A DNA stretch of 64,000 bases from Cyclobacterium plantarum. Lineage in GTDB: Bacteria; Bacteroidota; Bacteroidia; Cytophagales; Cyclobacteriaceae. The DNA lies in NCBI RefSeq assembly GCF_011290685.1, contig NZ_JAANYN010000005.1, positions 248,001 through 312,000 of the forward strand, read 5' to 3'. Below are positions 50,749 through 58,892 of this stretch, in pieces. The notes below the pieces were generated by a model. The model was not told where the DNA came from. It saw only the letters and a list, made by a program, of their open reading frames with translations, and ran no database searches. A program made the position numbers and the translations under genes. Within the stretch, counting starts at the first letter, position 1, and every line of letters begins with the position of its first letter.

Positions 50749-51009
50749 ACCTTGAAGTGTTGATTAAGTTTAATACTACCTATCAAATGTTGTGCTATAA
50801 TTTTTAAAGAACTGGATTATTTGGGTCCTTCAAGTGCGTAACCTCCCGGATGTGGTTTCAGTTCAGGTATTTCTTTGGTTTTTACCAGTATGGACAAAAA
50901 TACTGTAATCAATTCCGGAAATGATATGATTGAGGGTTAGATGTTTTGATATGAGTACCATATTCTGATTTTTTCGTAGTAGCTTTAACCTTCCAAAAAA
51001 GATTTACCT

Positions 51010-52356
51010 ATGAAAAAAATAGCTGTCCTTTTGTTCTTTTTATTGCCTTTTTCAAATAAGGCCCAGGTTCCGGCCGTACACCGGATGCCTGCTATAGCGG
51101 CCATGGTGCAAGATATTTCCAAAGACAGTCTCGAATCCTACCTGGAGGGTTTGGTCAGCTTTGGTACCAGGCACAGTCTAAGCCAGGACGGGGAGGTCAG
51201 GGGTATTGAAGCGGCAAGGCAGTATGTTTTGCAGCAATTTCAATCCTTTGAAAATGCTGCAAATGGAAGGTTGACATCCGAAATCGACTATTTTACGGTG
51301 GAGGCTAACGGCAGGCGGGTTTTGGAAGACACCCGTATGGGAAATGTAATGGCAACACTGAAAGGCACTGATCCTTCGGATAACCGGGTCTTTATCGTTA
51401 GCGGACACATTGATAGCCGGGTGTCAGATATCATGAACGCCGAGGACGATGCGCCAGGTGCCAATGATGATGGCTCCGGTGTAGTGGCACTTATAGAGAT
51501 GGTAAGAATCATGTGCAGGAAATCCTTCCCCGCCACAATCGTTTTCGTTGCCGTGTCCGGTGAGGAGCAAGGCCTGATCGGAGCAGCGCATCTGGCCAGG
51601 AGGGCAAGGGAAGAAAATTGGAACCTGGTAGCCATGATCAATAATGACATGATCGGTAACAGTGCCTCCAGCGGTACCGAAATTAGGAATAATACCCAAT
51701 TGCGGGTATTTAGTGAGGGAGTACCATTAATGGAAACGGAAGAAATGGCAGCTTTGCGGCGCGCAACCAATGCGGAAAATGACAGTAAGTCCAGGCAATT
51801 GGCCAGGTACATCAAGGAAGTGGGACAACGCTATGTGGATCAACTTGAAATAAAATTACTTTACCGCAATGACCGATTTTTAAGGGGAGGGGATCATACC
51901 CCATTCTCCCGGGAAGGCTTTACGGCCGTTCGTGTGTGTGAGATGAATGAAAATTACTACCAGCAGCACCAGGACCTGCGAACCGAAGATGGGATCCGCT
52001 ATGGGGATGTAATTGAGCATATAGACTACGAATACCTGCGAAAAAATACCGCCGTTAACCTGGCTGTACTGGCAAATCTGGCCACGGCCCCATCGGTTCC
52101 GGAATCCGTGGGAGTGGATATCAGTGGGCTTAGCAATTCCACCTTACTGCGCTGGGAGGCTCCTGAGCATGGAACAGCAAGGGGGTATTACATATTGATG
52201 CGGGAAACGAGTTCGGCCATGTGGGAACGGAAATTCTATACCGAAGACCTGGAAATGGAACTGCCATATTCCAAAGACAATTACTTCTTTGCGGTGCAGG
52301 CAGTAGGTGAGCAAGGGGCTGAAAGTTTGGCGGTCTTTCCCCGGCCGGTTCGGTAA
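51010..52356 (+). CDS. secreted M28 family zinc aminopeptidase
   Basis: A 448-aa exported peptidase (signal MKKIAVLLFFLLPFSNKAQ). Zinc motifs of M28 are complete: VSGHIDSR, PGANDDGSG, VSGEEQGLIGAAHLA with the catalytic Glu pair, a later NNDMIG, and the final His in GGDHTPFSREGFTAVRV. The last 100 residues form a fibronectin III-like domain (STLLRWEAPEHGTARGYYILM). It trims peptides in the periplasm or outside. Transcribed away from the M48 gene. Confidence 0.92.
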   Translation: MKKIAVLLFFLLPFSNKAQVPAVHRMPAIAAMVQDISKDSLESYLEGLVSFGTRHSLSQDGEVRGIEAARQYVLQQFQSFENAANGRLTSEIDYFTVEANGRRVLEDTRMGNVMATLKGTDPSDNRVFIVSGHIDSRVSDIMNAEDDAPGANDDGSGVVALIEMVRIMCRKSFPATIVFVAVSGEEQGLIGAAHLARRAREENWNLVAMINNDMIGNSASSGTEIRNNTQLRVFSEGVPLMETEEMAALRRATNAENDSKSRQLARYIKEVGQRYVDQLEIKLLYRNDRFLRGGDHTPFSREGFTAVRVCEMNENYYQQHQDLRTEDGIRYGDVIEHIDYEYLRKNTAVNLAVLANLATAPSVPESVGVDISGLSNSTLLRWEAPEHGTARGYYILMRETSSAMWERKFYTEDLEMELPYSKDNYFFAVQAVGEQGAESLAVFPRPVR

Positions 52357-52456
52357 TTCCACAGTGGCCAGGAGATTTATAAATATTACCCTGGGAACGA
52401 ATTGAGACCGACAAAAACGGCCATAACCCTAGCTTTACCTTGTACCCTACACTCCC

Positions 52457-52478
52457 AAAAATCCTGCAGGATTTTTTT
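52457..52478. terminator. bidirectional terminator between convergent genes
   Basis: The palindrome AAAAATCC-TGCA-GGATTTTT followed by more T. It lies between the M28 stop (52356) and the end of the minus-strand serine protease (52572), and works in both directions. Confidence 0.75.
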
Positions 52479-52571
52479 AACCTTAAACAACTCTATAAAA
52501 AGTTATTTCCGTTGAAATCCCCTCCTGACTTGGGAAAGGACCCCTGGATTGGCATGCAAAGCAGTCTTGGT

Positions 52572-54128
52572 TCAATAAGCGAAATTGATCATGTGCGCTG
52601 CGGCAAAGGTCTTAAACACCTGGTTAAAATAGGTACAATACCCGGCGTACATACCGGGATTGTTGCAGTCCAGCCCATAGGTCATGGCCAAGGTCAGCAT
52701 TTCTACAGGAACCGGTATGGTAGCGATGGCCATAAATGTTTTTTCTTCCGTCATCAGCAGGGTCATGTACACATAAAACCCATATTGCAGGCCATCTTGC
52801 CCCATGAGGTATTCATTGCCCAAAGACAGGATCCATGCTATTTTTCTACCTCCTTCAAATTCGTCCCAGGTGGAATATTCCTCATCTATAGTAAATCCGC
52901 TCATGCCATAGCGAAGGGCAAAATTTTGGTTGATAATCTCTCCCATAAGCACCAGTAATTCCTCAAAATCGGTTTGGGAAAAATCACTTTGCATGCCGTA
53001 AAAATAAAGTTGCATGTCATTCCCATCAAAGTTGCTTACCTGAAAGGCCTCTTCAGCCGGGTTGAATTGCAGTGCGCGACCTTCTGGTATGGCGAGTACC
53101 ACGCCATTGTTGATGTCTTCATAAATATCAAAACGCATGTTTTCATAATCCAGCTGTATGTTGATATCCAATGAAAATTCATCCGCCAGTTTTTGAATAT
53201 TTTCAGGATCGTCGGAAGTATCCATCATTTCTATTAGGGAGCGATTTTTGGTGGCGTAAAACTCAAAACCTATGGCTTCTACGGGGAGATCATCCATTTT
53301 GCTATAACTACTTTCAAGAAATTGGTCGCTTACCCGGGTATTTTCCTCAATTTCCGGGGCATTTACTTCTATTCTTGCTGTCGCTGAAAAAAGTTGTGTC
53401 AGGTTTTCAAATCCGGCTGGAAGTGCAGAAATGGAGGAGTTTTCCAGTTCAGGCAGGTAGGTTGCGGGGATGATCCAGCTTACATTGCTGGCTCCTTTTT
53501 CCAATCCCCCATCGCCAATCCCTATGAGGCGGCTTTGGGCATCAAAAACCGGGGCACCTGAAAAACCCGGCAGCAGGCTGCCCTCAAGGTAAAAAATGTT
53601 CAGGTCCAGTGCAGGGAATCCTATTCTTTTCAAGGCATCTAAGTCCTTTTTGGGAATCAGTTCTGCCAGTGTTTCAGGATCTACATAGCCTTTTTTCATT
53701 TGCCTGGAAGAACTTCCGGTAGCCCCACCATTGTAGCCCAGGGCAAACACATCAGTGCCTATGGGTACTTTCTCTGGATGGAAGGCATTTATTGGGACCA
53801 TTCCTGCCGGAAGTGCAGGTTGGCCAGGCAACAGTTCCAGAAGCACAAGGTCTGCTTTTTGAAGTATTTTTTTTATCCGTGCTTTTCTCCAGGCCTGTCC
53901 GGAATACAAGATCCTGATTTCTCCTGTTGGGCTCATGCCATGCAGGGAAGTCACAATCTGGTCGGGAGTTTTCCAGAGGAAACCCGTCAGGGAGTTGGAT
54001 TCCCTGTTGTTGATCGATACAATTACCTTGACCAAAGAATTCTTTACTTTATTGGGATTAAAGTTTTGGGCGGATAGATGGGTGCTCCATAGCAAAAGCA
54101 GAAGCAATATCCAGGTACATTTATTCAT
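52572..54128 (-). CDS. secreted trypsin-like serine protease with long C-terminal domain
   Basis: 518 residues with a signal peptide (MNKCTWILLLLLLWSTHLSAQ). Residues 25-235 form a chymotrypsin-fold protease: His in IVTSLHGM, Asp in QKADLVLLEL, Ser in LLPGFSGAPVFD. Residues about 245-518 form a separate alpha/beta domain without a known name (DIYEDINNGVVLAIPEG, then YLMGQDGLQYGFYVYMTLL). It overlaps the upstream gene by 8 bp (ATG at 54128, stop of the partner at 54121), so both are co-translated. Export means it acts outside the cytoplasm, unlike trypsin modules used in cytoplasmic defence systems. Confidence 0.85.
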   Translation of the reverse strand: MNKCTWILLLLLLWSTHLSAQNFNPNKVKNSLVKVIVSINNRESNSLTGFLWKTPDQIVTSLHGMSPTGEIRILYSGQAWRKARIKKILQKADLVLLELLPGQPALPAGMVPINAFHPEKVPIGTDVFALGYNGGATGSSSRQMKKGYVDPETLAELIPKKDLDALKRIGFPALDLNIFYLEGSLLPGFSGAPVFDAQSRLIGIGDGGLEKGASNVSWIIPATYLPELENSSISALPAGFENLTQLFSATARIEVNAPEIEENTRVSDQFLESSYSKMDDLPVEAIGFEFYATKNRSLIEMMDTSDDPENIQKLADEFSLDINIQLDYENMRFDIYEDINNGVVLAIPEGRALQFNPAEEAFQVSNFDGNDMQLYFYGMQSDFSQTDFEELLVLMGEIINQNFALRYGMSGFTIDEEYSTWDEFEGGRKIAWILSLGNEYLMGQDGLQYGFYVYMTLLMTEEKTFMAIATIPVPVEMLTLAMTYGLDCNNPGMYAGYCTYFNQVFKTFAAAHMINFAY

Positions 54129-54984
54129 GTTTAAGCACTTTGATTAACGATAGATAGACCTGTTTCCTTTCTTCCTGGCTGTAGTGTTTGCCAAATTCCT
54201 CATGGAGCTTGTCCCAGGGTGGATCAGCCTTTTCAAAGGCTTTATCTATCTCCTGGAGGCTGCTTTCATTCCCCAGATTCCTGAGGTTTTCACTTACCAC
54301 TACGGTCCCCTGGCCAGCATTGCAGAAACTGTCTCTCAATGCAAGCAGTGCAGTGGCAGCGAGGGATTCAGGTAGGTCTTTTTTAAATTGATTCACAAAT
54401 TCGGTCCATATTCCTCCTGCCGTTTCAAAGGTATTGTAAACCTCTGAAGGAGCAGTTTCTACATTGGCATATACCAAAAAATCACATGCTCCAATCTCTA
54501 TTTCAGAAGAGTAAAGCACATTGGCTTGCCTGATGGCAAGGGAGGAGGAGTCTGCACGGATAAATCCTGTAACAAAAGCTTTGGCTTCAGCCTCCGTGTA
54601 ACCTATGGCCAGATATTCTTCCATTTTATCGGCAAGGGTGGGAGCAAATGGATCATTTGCTCTGATGTAAAGGCCTATGATAATTCCTACTACCGAAAAA
54701 AGGCCAAAGGCTCCAATCCGGAGGCTTTTGATGGGGTCAAGGAATTTCTCATTCAACCCTATAAGGATGGCCAGCAAGGAAGAAATGGATCCTATAACAC
54801 CACTGACGACCGGGGAAACAGAAAGTCCCAGCAAAATCCCCAAAAATAATCCTATTCCCAAGCCATTGAAAATGGCTGCCATTCCCTGCAAGAAATTAGG
54901 GTTGGTATTGTCAGATCCTTCAGGAAGCAGTTTTTCAAAATTGCTCATTGGGGATGTGCCTTCATTTTGACTTGAATCCTCCAT
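54121..54984 (-). CDS. hypothetical three-helix membrane protein coupled to the serine protease
   Basis: The frame is open from 55092, but the ATG at 54984 (MEDSSQNEGTSPMSNFEKL) is the likely start, giving 287 residues. Three hydrophobic helices lie at about residues 32-54, 57-77 and 88-106. The remaining 180 residues are helical and probably periplasmic, with two cysteines (GACDFLVY and DSFCNAGQ). No family is recognised. Its stop overlaps the protease start by 8 bp, so the two products likely form one complex, with this protein as the membrane partner. Confidence 0.7.
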   Translation of the reverse strand: MEDSSQNEGTSPMSNFEKLLPEGSDNTNPNFLQGMAAIFNGLGIGLFLGILLGLSVSPVVSGVIGSISSLLAILIGLNEKFLDPIKSLRIGAFGLFSVVGIIIGLYIRANDPFAPTLADKMEEYLAIGYTEAEAKAFVTGFIRADSSSLAIRQANVLYSSEIEIGACDFLVYANVETAPSEVYNTFETAGGIWTEFVNQFKKDLPESLAATALLALRDSFCNAGQGTVVVSENLRNLGNESSLQEIDKAFEKADPPWDKLHEEFGKHYSQEERKQVYLSLIKVLKHE

Positions 54985-55231
54985 AGTAGAATGTTGGGTT
55001 GGTTGTATAGCAATACCTTTCCTGAAAAAAGAGTGGAAGCAGGTTTGGCTGCTACAATATAAGTATTTATGGATCATAAATACAGGGAGCAATGTCTTTT
55101 TTAAGATTTAATTAGCTGAGCATAAGCGTACTGCTGGGTATATTTTCAATGTTTCACCAGACAAGGAGGGTAAATTTTAAAATGCTACCATAAATCCGTA
55201 GAATTGTAAGCTAAAGTTTAAACCTGATGAC

Positions 55232-55513
55232 ATGAACCATTATCTGCTTACCTATGAAGTAACCGAAGATTATGTGGAAAGAAGGACTCCCTTTCGGAAT
55301 GAGCACCTGGCACTTGCAGCCACTTTTTTCAGGGATGGACACCTCATTATGGGTGGGGCTTTGGCTAATCCAGCGGATAAGGCCGTGCTGGTGTTCCGTT
55401 GCGAAGACATTAAAACGGTAGAGAAATTTGTACAGCAGGATCCTTATATGCTAAACGGGCTGGTGAAATCCTGGAAAATCCGGGAGTGGACCGTGGTAGT
55501 CGGAGCTAAATAG
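55232..55513 (+). CDS. YciI family protein
   Basis: A 93-aa small alpha/beta protein of the ferredoxin-like YciI family: MNHYLLTYEVTEDYVERRTPFRNEHLALAA, FFRDGHLIMGGALANPADKAVLVF, and the closing VEKFVQQDPYMLNGLVKSW and IREWTVV. The His/Asp pair seen in the family is present. Function is not well defined (possible dehydrochlorinase-like or muconolactone isomerase-like activity). Single gene of typical length. Confidence 0.9.
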   Translation: MNHYLLTYEVTEDYVERRTPFRNEHLALAATFFRDGHLIMGGALANPADKAVLVFRCEDIKTVEKFVQQDPYMLNGLVKSWKIREWTVVVGAK

Positions 55514-55563
55514 GCTTTTGATTAGCTTAACTTTGGTTTTGTATCCCATACCTGGTTTTTTTT

Positions 55564-55577
55564 AGCTATATATAGCT
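55564..55577. repeat. palindrome AGCTATATATAGCT
   Basis: A perfect 14-bp palindrome in the gap between the YciI gene and the RES toxin gene. No T-run follows it on either strand. It may be an operator or chance. Confidence 0.25.
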
Positions 55578-55670
55578 GAAAAATACGAGGAATTTCTAAA
55601 GTTTCTTTATCAGGGATGTTGCCAAATTCAACACAAGAGGGAAACCAATTCAGCTGGGATTATGGTGCAG

Positions 55671-56126
55671 TTACCTGACAATCCGATGATCAAGTTGTAG
55701 CGGATAGACCTTAAAATGTATGGAATTGACCTTATCCGATAAGGGATTGATGACAAAATTCAAAGAGCTTGGATCGACTACAGAGGGTACGCCGAAGCAA
55801 AGCATTCCGGATTTCAACAAGTCAGACCCATATGCTTGTGACATTACCTTAGGAGGTATGGCATCCCATTCTGAGGGCAATTCCTCTACATCAGGAATGT
55901 GTATCCATTCACCTGGAACATCGATTTCCATAACCGAATATAGGATATAGCGCTCGGAGGAAAACAGTTCTGCGTCTATTGTAAACCGTTCCAGCAAGGA
56001 AGAAGAAACAGAAGAACTCCCATATAAAGCCGGACTACCAGGTAGATTCCATCTTCCACCATATAGTTTTGCCCCTTCACCACTGGCATCGCAGTATTTC
56101 GTCAAAGCAATCCTGTACACTTTCAT
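55671..56126 (-). CDS. RES domain toxin
   Basis: A 151-aa toxin of the RES family. The key residues are present: an Arg in YRIA near the start, GGRWNLPGSPALYGS, the Glu in SVSSSLLE and the Ser/Asn region VPSVVDPSSLNFVINP near the C-terminus. RES toxins degrade or ADP-ribosylate using NAD. The gene begins 8 bp after the antitoxin stop and is clearly cotranscribed with it. Intact length. Confidence 0.9.
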   Translation of the reverse strand: MKVYRIALTKYCDASGEGAKLYGGRWNLPGSPALYGSSSVSSSLLERFTIDAELFSSERYILYSVMEIDVPGEWIHIPDVEELPSEWDAIPPKVMSQAYGSDLLKSGMLCFGVPSVVDPSSLNFVINPLSDKVNSIHFKVYPLQLDHRIVR

Positions 56127-56134
56127 GGTTCTTG

Positions 56135-56596
56135 CTAAACTGCAATTCCATGCTGCAAACGCATGATTTCAGCCTTTAATAAATCAAGCCCCTCTGAAAC
56201 ATCAATTAATTCTATGGGTTTGATATTGCCAATGGAGAAAAGGGGCCGCTCCATCCAACGCCTAAACCCTTCTTTTCCAAAATAGTTATTGCCCAAGGCA
56301 TACAAAACTGCCAGTTTATACATTTTTTCGGACTGTATGGTATCAAAAACCTCTTTCCGTTGAAGGGTTTTGGCAGAAACTCCCAAAGCTGCAGCTAAGG
56401 TGTTATTATCCAGGCCGGAGACCTCTTTTAGGCTTTCAAAGGATTTTTTCCCCAATCCATGGCGGAAAGTCTCTACCCGATTTAAAGGCTCACTCAACTC
56501 ACTTACATCCAGCCCCAGAATGTCTTGAGCAGTGATTGTGGCCTTTTGATAGGTGGCAACTGCAGGTTCGTTTACTTTAGAGGACTTTTTGGCCAT
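56135..56596 (-). CDS. Xre/MbcA/ParS-type antitoxin (DUF2384)
   Basis: A 153-aa antitoxin: a helix-turn-helix in the middle (LKEVSGLDNNTLAAALGVSAKTLQRK) and the toxin-binding domain at the C-terminus (AVLYALGNNYFGKEGFRRWMERPLFSIGNIKPIELID). It neutralises the RES toxin and represses its own promoter. First gene of the pair, 8 bp from the toxin. Confidence 0.9.
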   Translation of the reverse strand: MAKKSSKVNEPAVATYQKATITAQDILGLDVSELSEPLNRVETFRHGLGKKSFESLKEVSGLDNNTLAAALGVSAKTLQRKEVFDTIQSEKMYKLAVLYALGNNYFGKEGFRRWMERPLFSIGNIKPIELIDVSEGLDLLKAEIMRLQHGIAV

Positions 56597-56923
56597 TACT
56601 TTAGTGGAAATTTGTCCCCTAATATAACGTAATTTGTCTGGTATTTCAATTTTTCTCTGAATTTTTTTCCGATTCGTATTTCTGGAATCAGCCTAAGATT
56701 TTCTAAAAAAAACTGAATGGTCAATGCCCGAAATAACATTTACAAACCCTGGAAATCTAGATAACGATAGGTGTTTAAAGCTGTTGAATTCCAATTTATT
56801 TACAAATAATAGGTACCACTAGTCAATTTGAGGGGAGGCTGAGACAGGAGACTTTGATTGGAAGAATGGTTTTTTTTGTCGAATCAGGCCGGATTTATGG
56901 TTTGATCAATTTGCTTGCCTTTT
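56597..56923 (+). other. intergenic region, nothing recognised
   Basis: A 327-bp AT-rich stretch between the antitoxin start and the end of the four-helix-bundle gene. It must include the toxin-antitoxin promoter; no definite element was seen. Confidence 0.4.
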
Positions 56924-57547
56924 TCAGTTCAATTTAAAAGGAAGCTTATGGCCCAGGTTGAAGCTTTTGGTAGAAATGATCAGGGTTTGGACCAGAACCA
57001 AAATAAGTAATAATGCGACTATTTCAAGTTGGGCGAGGCGTTCCCCTGAATGAATGATTCTCTCCGTTTGTGATATAATGGCCTTTCCTTCTTCCATTTG
57101 AATATGCGAGAGTGTTTGTAATTCAGCCAGGGAAAGCATAATGTGCTTTTCCATTTCAGATACAAGAAGCCTGCCCGATGGAGATTGTTTGATTTTCTCA
57201 ACCCGTTCTGCCAAATGGCGGAGATGTTGCTCCTCCGCCACTGTCAGTTGGGTTTTTTGAAACAATTCGATCCGATTATCTATGTATTCAATTTTCTGAT
57301 TGAGGTACTGGGGGTTTTCGGTTATGCTTTCCTGATATTGCTTGCTGATTTCTGAAAAAGCCCGTGAAATGTCATATATATATCCTTCCACCATCAGCCT
57401 GTCCTGATACATGGCAGTCATGGCTTTACTCATTTTCTCGGCATTACTCCTCTCCTTAAAATGGTTAAGAAGTACCACGCCAACAATGACCATAAGAAGC
57501 AATGAAAGTTTGCCTTTGTTTCTGATGCTATATGCCCATTTTATCAT
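56924..57547 (-). CDS. orphan four-helix-bundle (4HB_MCP) membrane sensor
   Basis: 207 residues with two transmembrane helices (about 13-30 and 172-190) around a helical periplasmic domain (EKMSKAMTAMYQDRLMVEGYIYDISRAF and after). This is the sensor half of methyl-accepting chemotaxis proteins. The cytoplasmic HAMP and signalling parts are absent: the chain ends 18 residues after helix 2. It may act by pairing with another protein, or be a conserved Bacteroidetes type of unknown role. 26 bp from the GreA-like gene upstream, so probably one operon. Confidence 0.75.
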   Translation of the reverse strand: MIKWAYSIRNKGKLSLLLMVIVGVVLLNHFKERSNAEKMSKAMTAMYQDRLMVEGYIYDISRAFSEISKQYQESITENPQYLNQKIEYIDNRIELFQKTQLTVAEEQHLRHLAERVEKIKQSPSGRLLVSEMEKHIMLSLAELQTLSHIQMEEGKAIISQTERIIHSGERLAQLEIVALLLILVLVQTLIISTKSFNLGHKLPFKLN

Positions 57548-57573
57548 TTTTTGACTGATTTAAGAAATTTATT

Positions 57574-57966
57574 TTAATTCACCTTGATGCATTCAGGGTT
57601 AGAAACCTTAAGGATGTGGATGGTTCTTTTCCCTCCGGGCAGGGACCATTCTATGCGATCTCCTTCTTTAAAACCGATCAAGGCAACGCCAAGAGGGGAA
57701 AAGAGGGACAGCTTTTGGTTGCTCAGGTCCGCAATTTTTGGGTGAACCAGACTCATGGCTATTTGCTGACCGCCTTGTTCAAAACGGGCTTCAAAGTAAC
57801 TGTTTAATTGAATGACATTCTGAGGCAGTTTATCATCAGGGACTTTTTTCGCTTTTTGAATTTCGTAAACCAATTGTTTTACTTCTTTCGTTTTTTCTTC
57901 CGGGGTGAGGTTGCGTACCATTTTCAGGATGGTTTCTACATCGGTTGCTTTGATAACTGGTATCAT
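57574..57966 (-). CDS. GreA/GreB-Rnk family protein
   Basis: A 130-aa protein with an N-terminal helical part (residues 8-45) and a GreA C-terminal FKBP-like domain (residues 50-130): LNSYFEARFEQGGQQIAMSLVHP, then SLFSPLGVALIGFKEGDRIEW and the closing GKRTIHILKV. The coiled-coil tip of real GreA is not present, so a Rnk-like or anti-Gre regulator of RNA polymerase is likelier than an elongation factor. Upstream of the orphan sensor gene. Confidence 0.85.
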   Translation of the reverse strand: MIPVIKATDVETILKMVRNLTPEEKTKEVKQLVYEIQKAKKVPDDKLPQNVIQLNSYFEARFEQGGQQIAMSLVHPKIADLSNQKLSLFSPLGVALIGFKEGDRIEWSLPGGKRTIHILKVSNPECIKVN

Positions 57967-58029
57967 GATTATAGTCTGTTAATAGATTGAACAATTATAT
58001 AGTGACAGTCATCCTGTAAAGGGATGCGT

Positions 58030-58072
58030 GTTAAAAATACGACCCTCTACCTGTATATGGGGAGTAGAGGGT
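58030..58072 (-). terminator. hairpin terminator downstream of the DUF421 remnant
   Basis: A perfect 9-bp stem ACCCTCTAC/GTAGAGGGT (58042-58072). On the minus strand it is followed by CGTATTTTT. Placed 90 bp past the decayed DUF421 gene. Confidence 0.55.
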
Positions 58073-58159
58073 TTAGCTGATGAAGGCTTTATTGTGCCCA
58101 CAAAGCAAAACTTTTGGATGCTTTTGAGAGCAACCACAAGATATTATACGATGGAAAAA

Positions 58160-58408
58160 TTTTGTTATCATGATTTCAGGTGAAGTTACAAAAAAAATAC
58201 CAACTTATCCGCTTTTGACGGGAAGATTTTTAAACACCCGTCAGTCAGAGTCCCGGGGCAAAGGTGACCATAAAATCAAAAACGTTCATTTTGGATCTGT
58301 TCTTTTTCCTGATACTCTCAATAGAAACACCATTGCAATGTATCCCATGGTCGTTGAACAAATTGTTCTGATCAGGCTTTCCCAGCTTTCAGACCAAATA
58401 TTTTCCAT
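58160..58408 (-). pseudogene. decayed DUF421 (YetF-like) membrane protein
   Basis: The ATG at 58408 on the minus strand reads MENIWSESWESLIRTICST, then AMVFLLRVSGKRT, an unmistakable DUF421/YetF start. A frameshift follows near 58287, after which the second frame continues KMNVFDFMVTFA and hits a TGA at 58245-58247. Further weak similarity decays towards 58160. The C-terminal cytoplasmic domain is not found. Confidence 0.75.
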
Positions 58409-58892
58409 TTTTTCATTAATATTTTTGTAAAGTCATTTAAAAGGGGGAGGTTGATAACCCTGCTCCCTGTTTGATTACTGATGCATGTCTGTGCAGCTGT
58501 ATTCAGTATTCCTGTTTAATTGTTTTCCAAACGCTTGATCATTGCTTTCGTTTCAGGTATTTCCTTTTCCCTGATAAGAGTCATCTTTTTCCTTGGCTGA
58601 GGTCATAAACTTATATGTGCTGTTCCATTAATTTTGTGGTAATAAAAAGATTATGATGAATGTAGTTGGGTAGTTAAATGCCTCAATTTCATGAAGAAAT
58701 GGGGTAGCACGGAAAATTCTCGGGAATATCAATAGTACCACTGTCTTAATCCAAATAGAAACTTTGTCCTGTAAGTTACACGCTTAAATATGATCCGTTT
58801 CTTCAATCCATTTACCATGAAATCAAATTGGATGAGGACGGGGAAGATATTGAAGCATTTGGAAGTATCCGGAAAAAAATAAAGCGTAAACC

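Larger units (their letters stand above)
57967..58892 (+). other. long intergenic region with gene remnants
   Basis: This 926-bp stretch contains a minus-strand terminator, a decayed DUF421 gene and two tails of lost reading frames: the minus-strand MTLIREKEIPETKAMIKRLE (about 58516-58590) and the plus-strand KYDPFLQSIYHEIKLDEDG (ending at the TGA at 58894-58896). It looks like an area of past gene loss. Confidence 0.5.

Noticed and set aside
52572-54984. Idea that the trypsin-like gene belongs to a cytoplasmic protease-based defence system
   Set aside because: It has a clear signal peptide, so its product is exported; it is also separated from the STING operon by two other genes.
45549-58000. 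Search for a CD-NTase, Cap2/Cap3 or SAVED gene to complete a CBASS operon
   Set aside because: Every gene in the area was read; the others are peptidases, a toxin-antitoxin pair, YciI, a GreA-like protein and membrane proteins. None shows the GS...DxD nucleotidyltransferase pattern.
58170-58430. Plus-strand open frame of 86 codons
   Set aside because: The minus strand of the same segment reads as a decayed DUF421 gene, which explains the coding-like composition.
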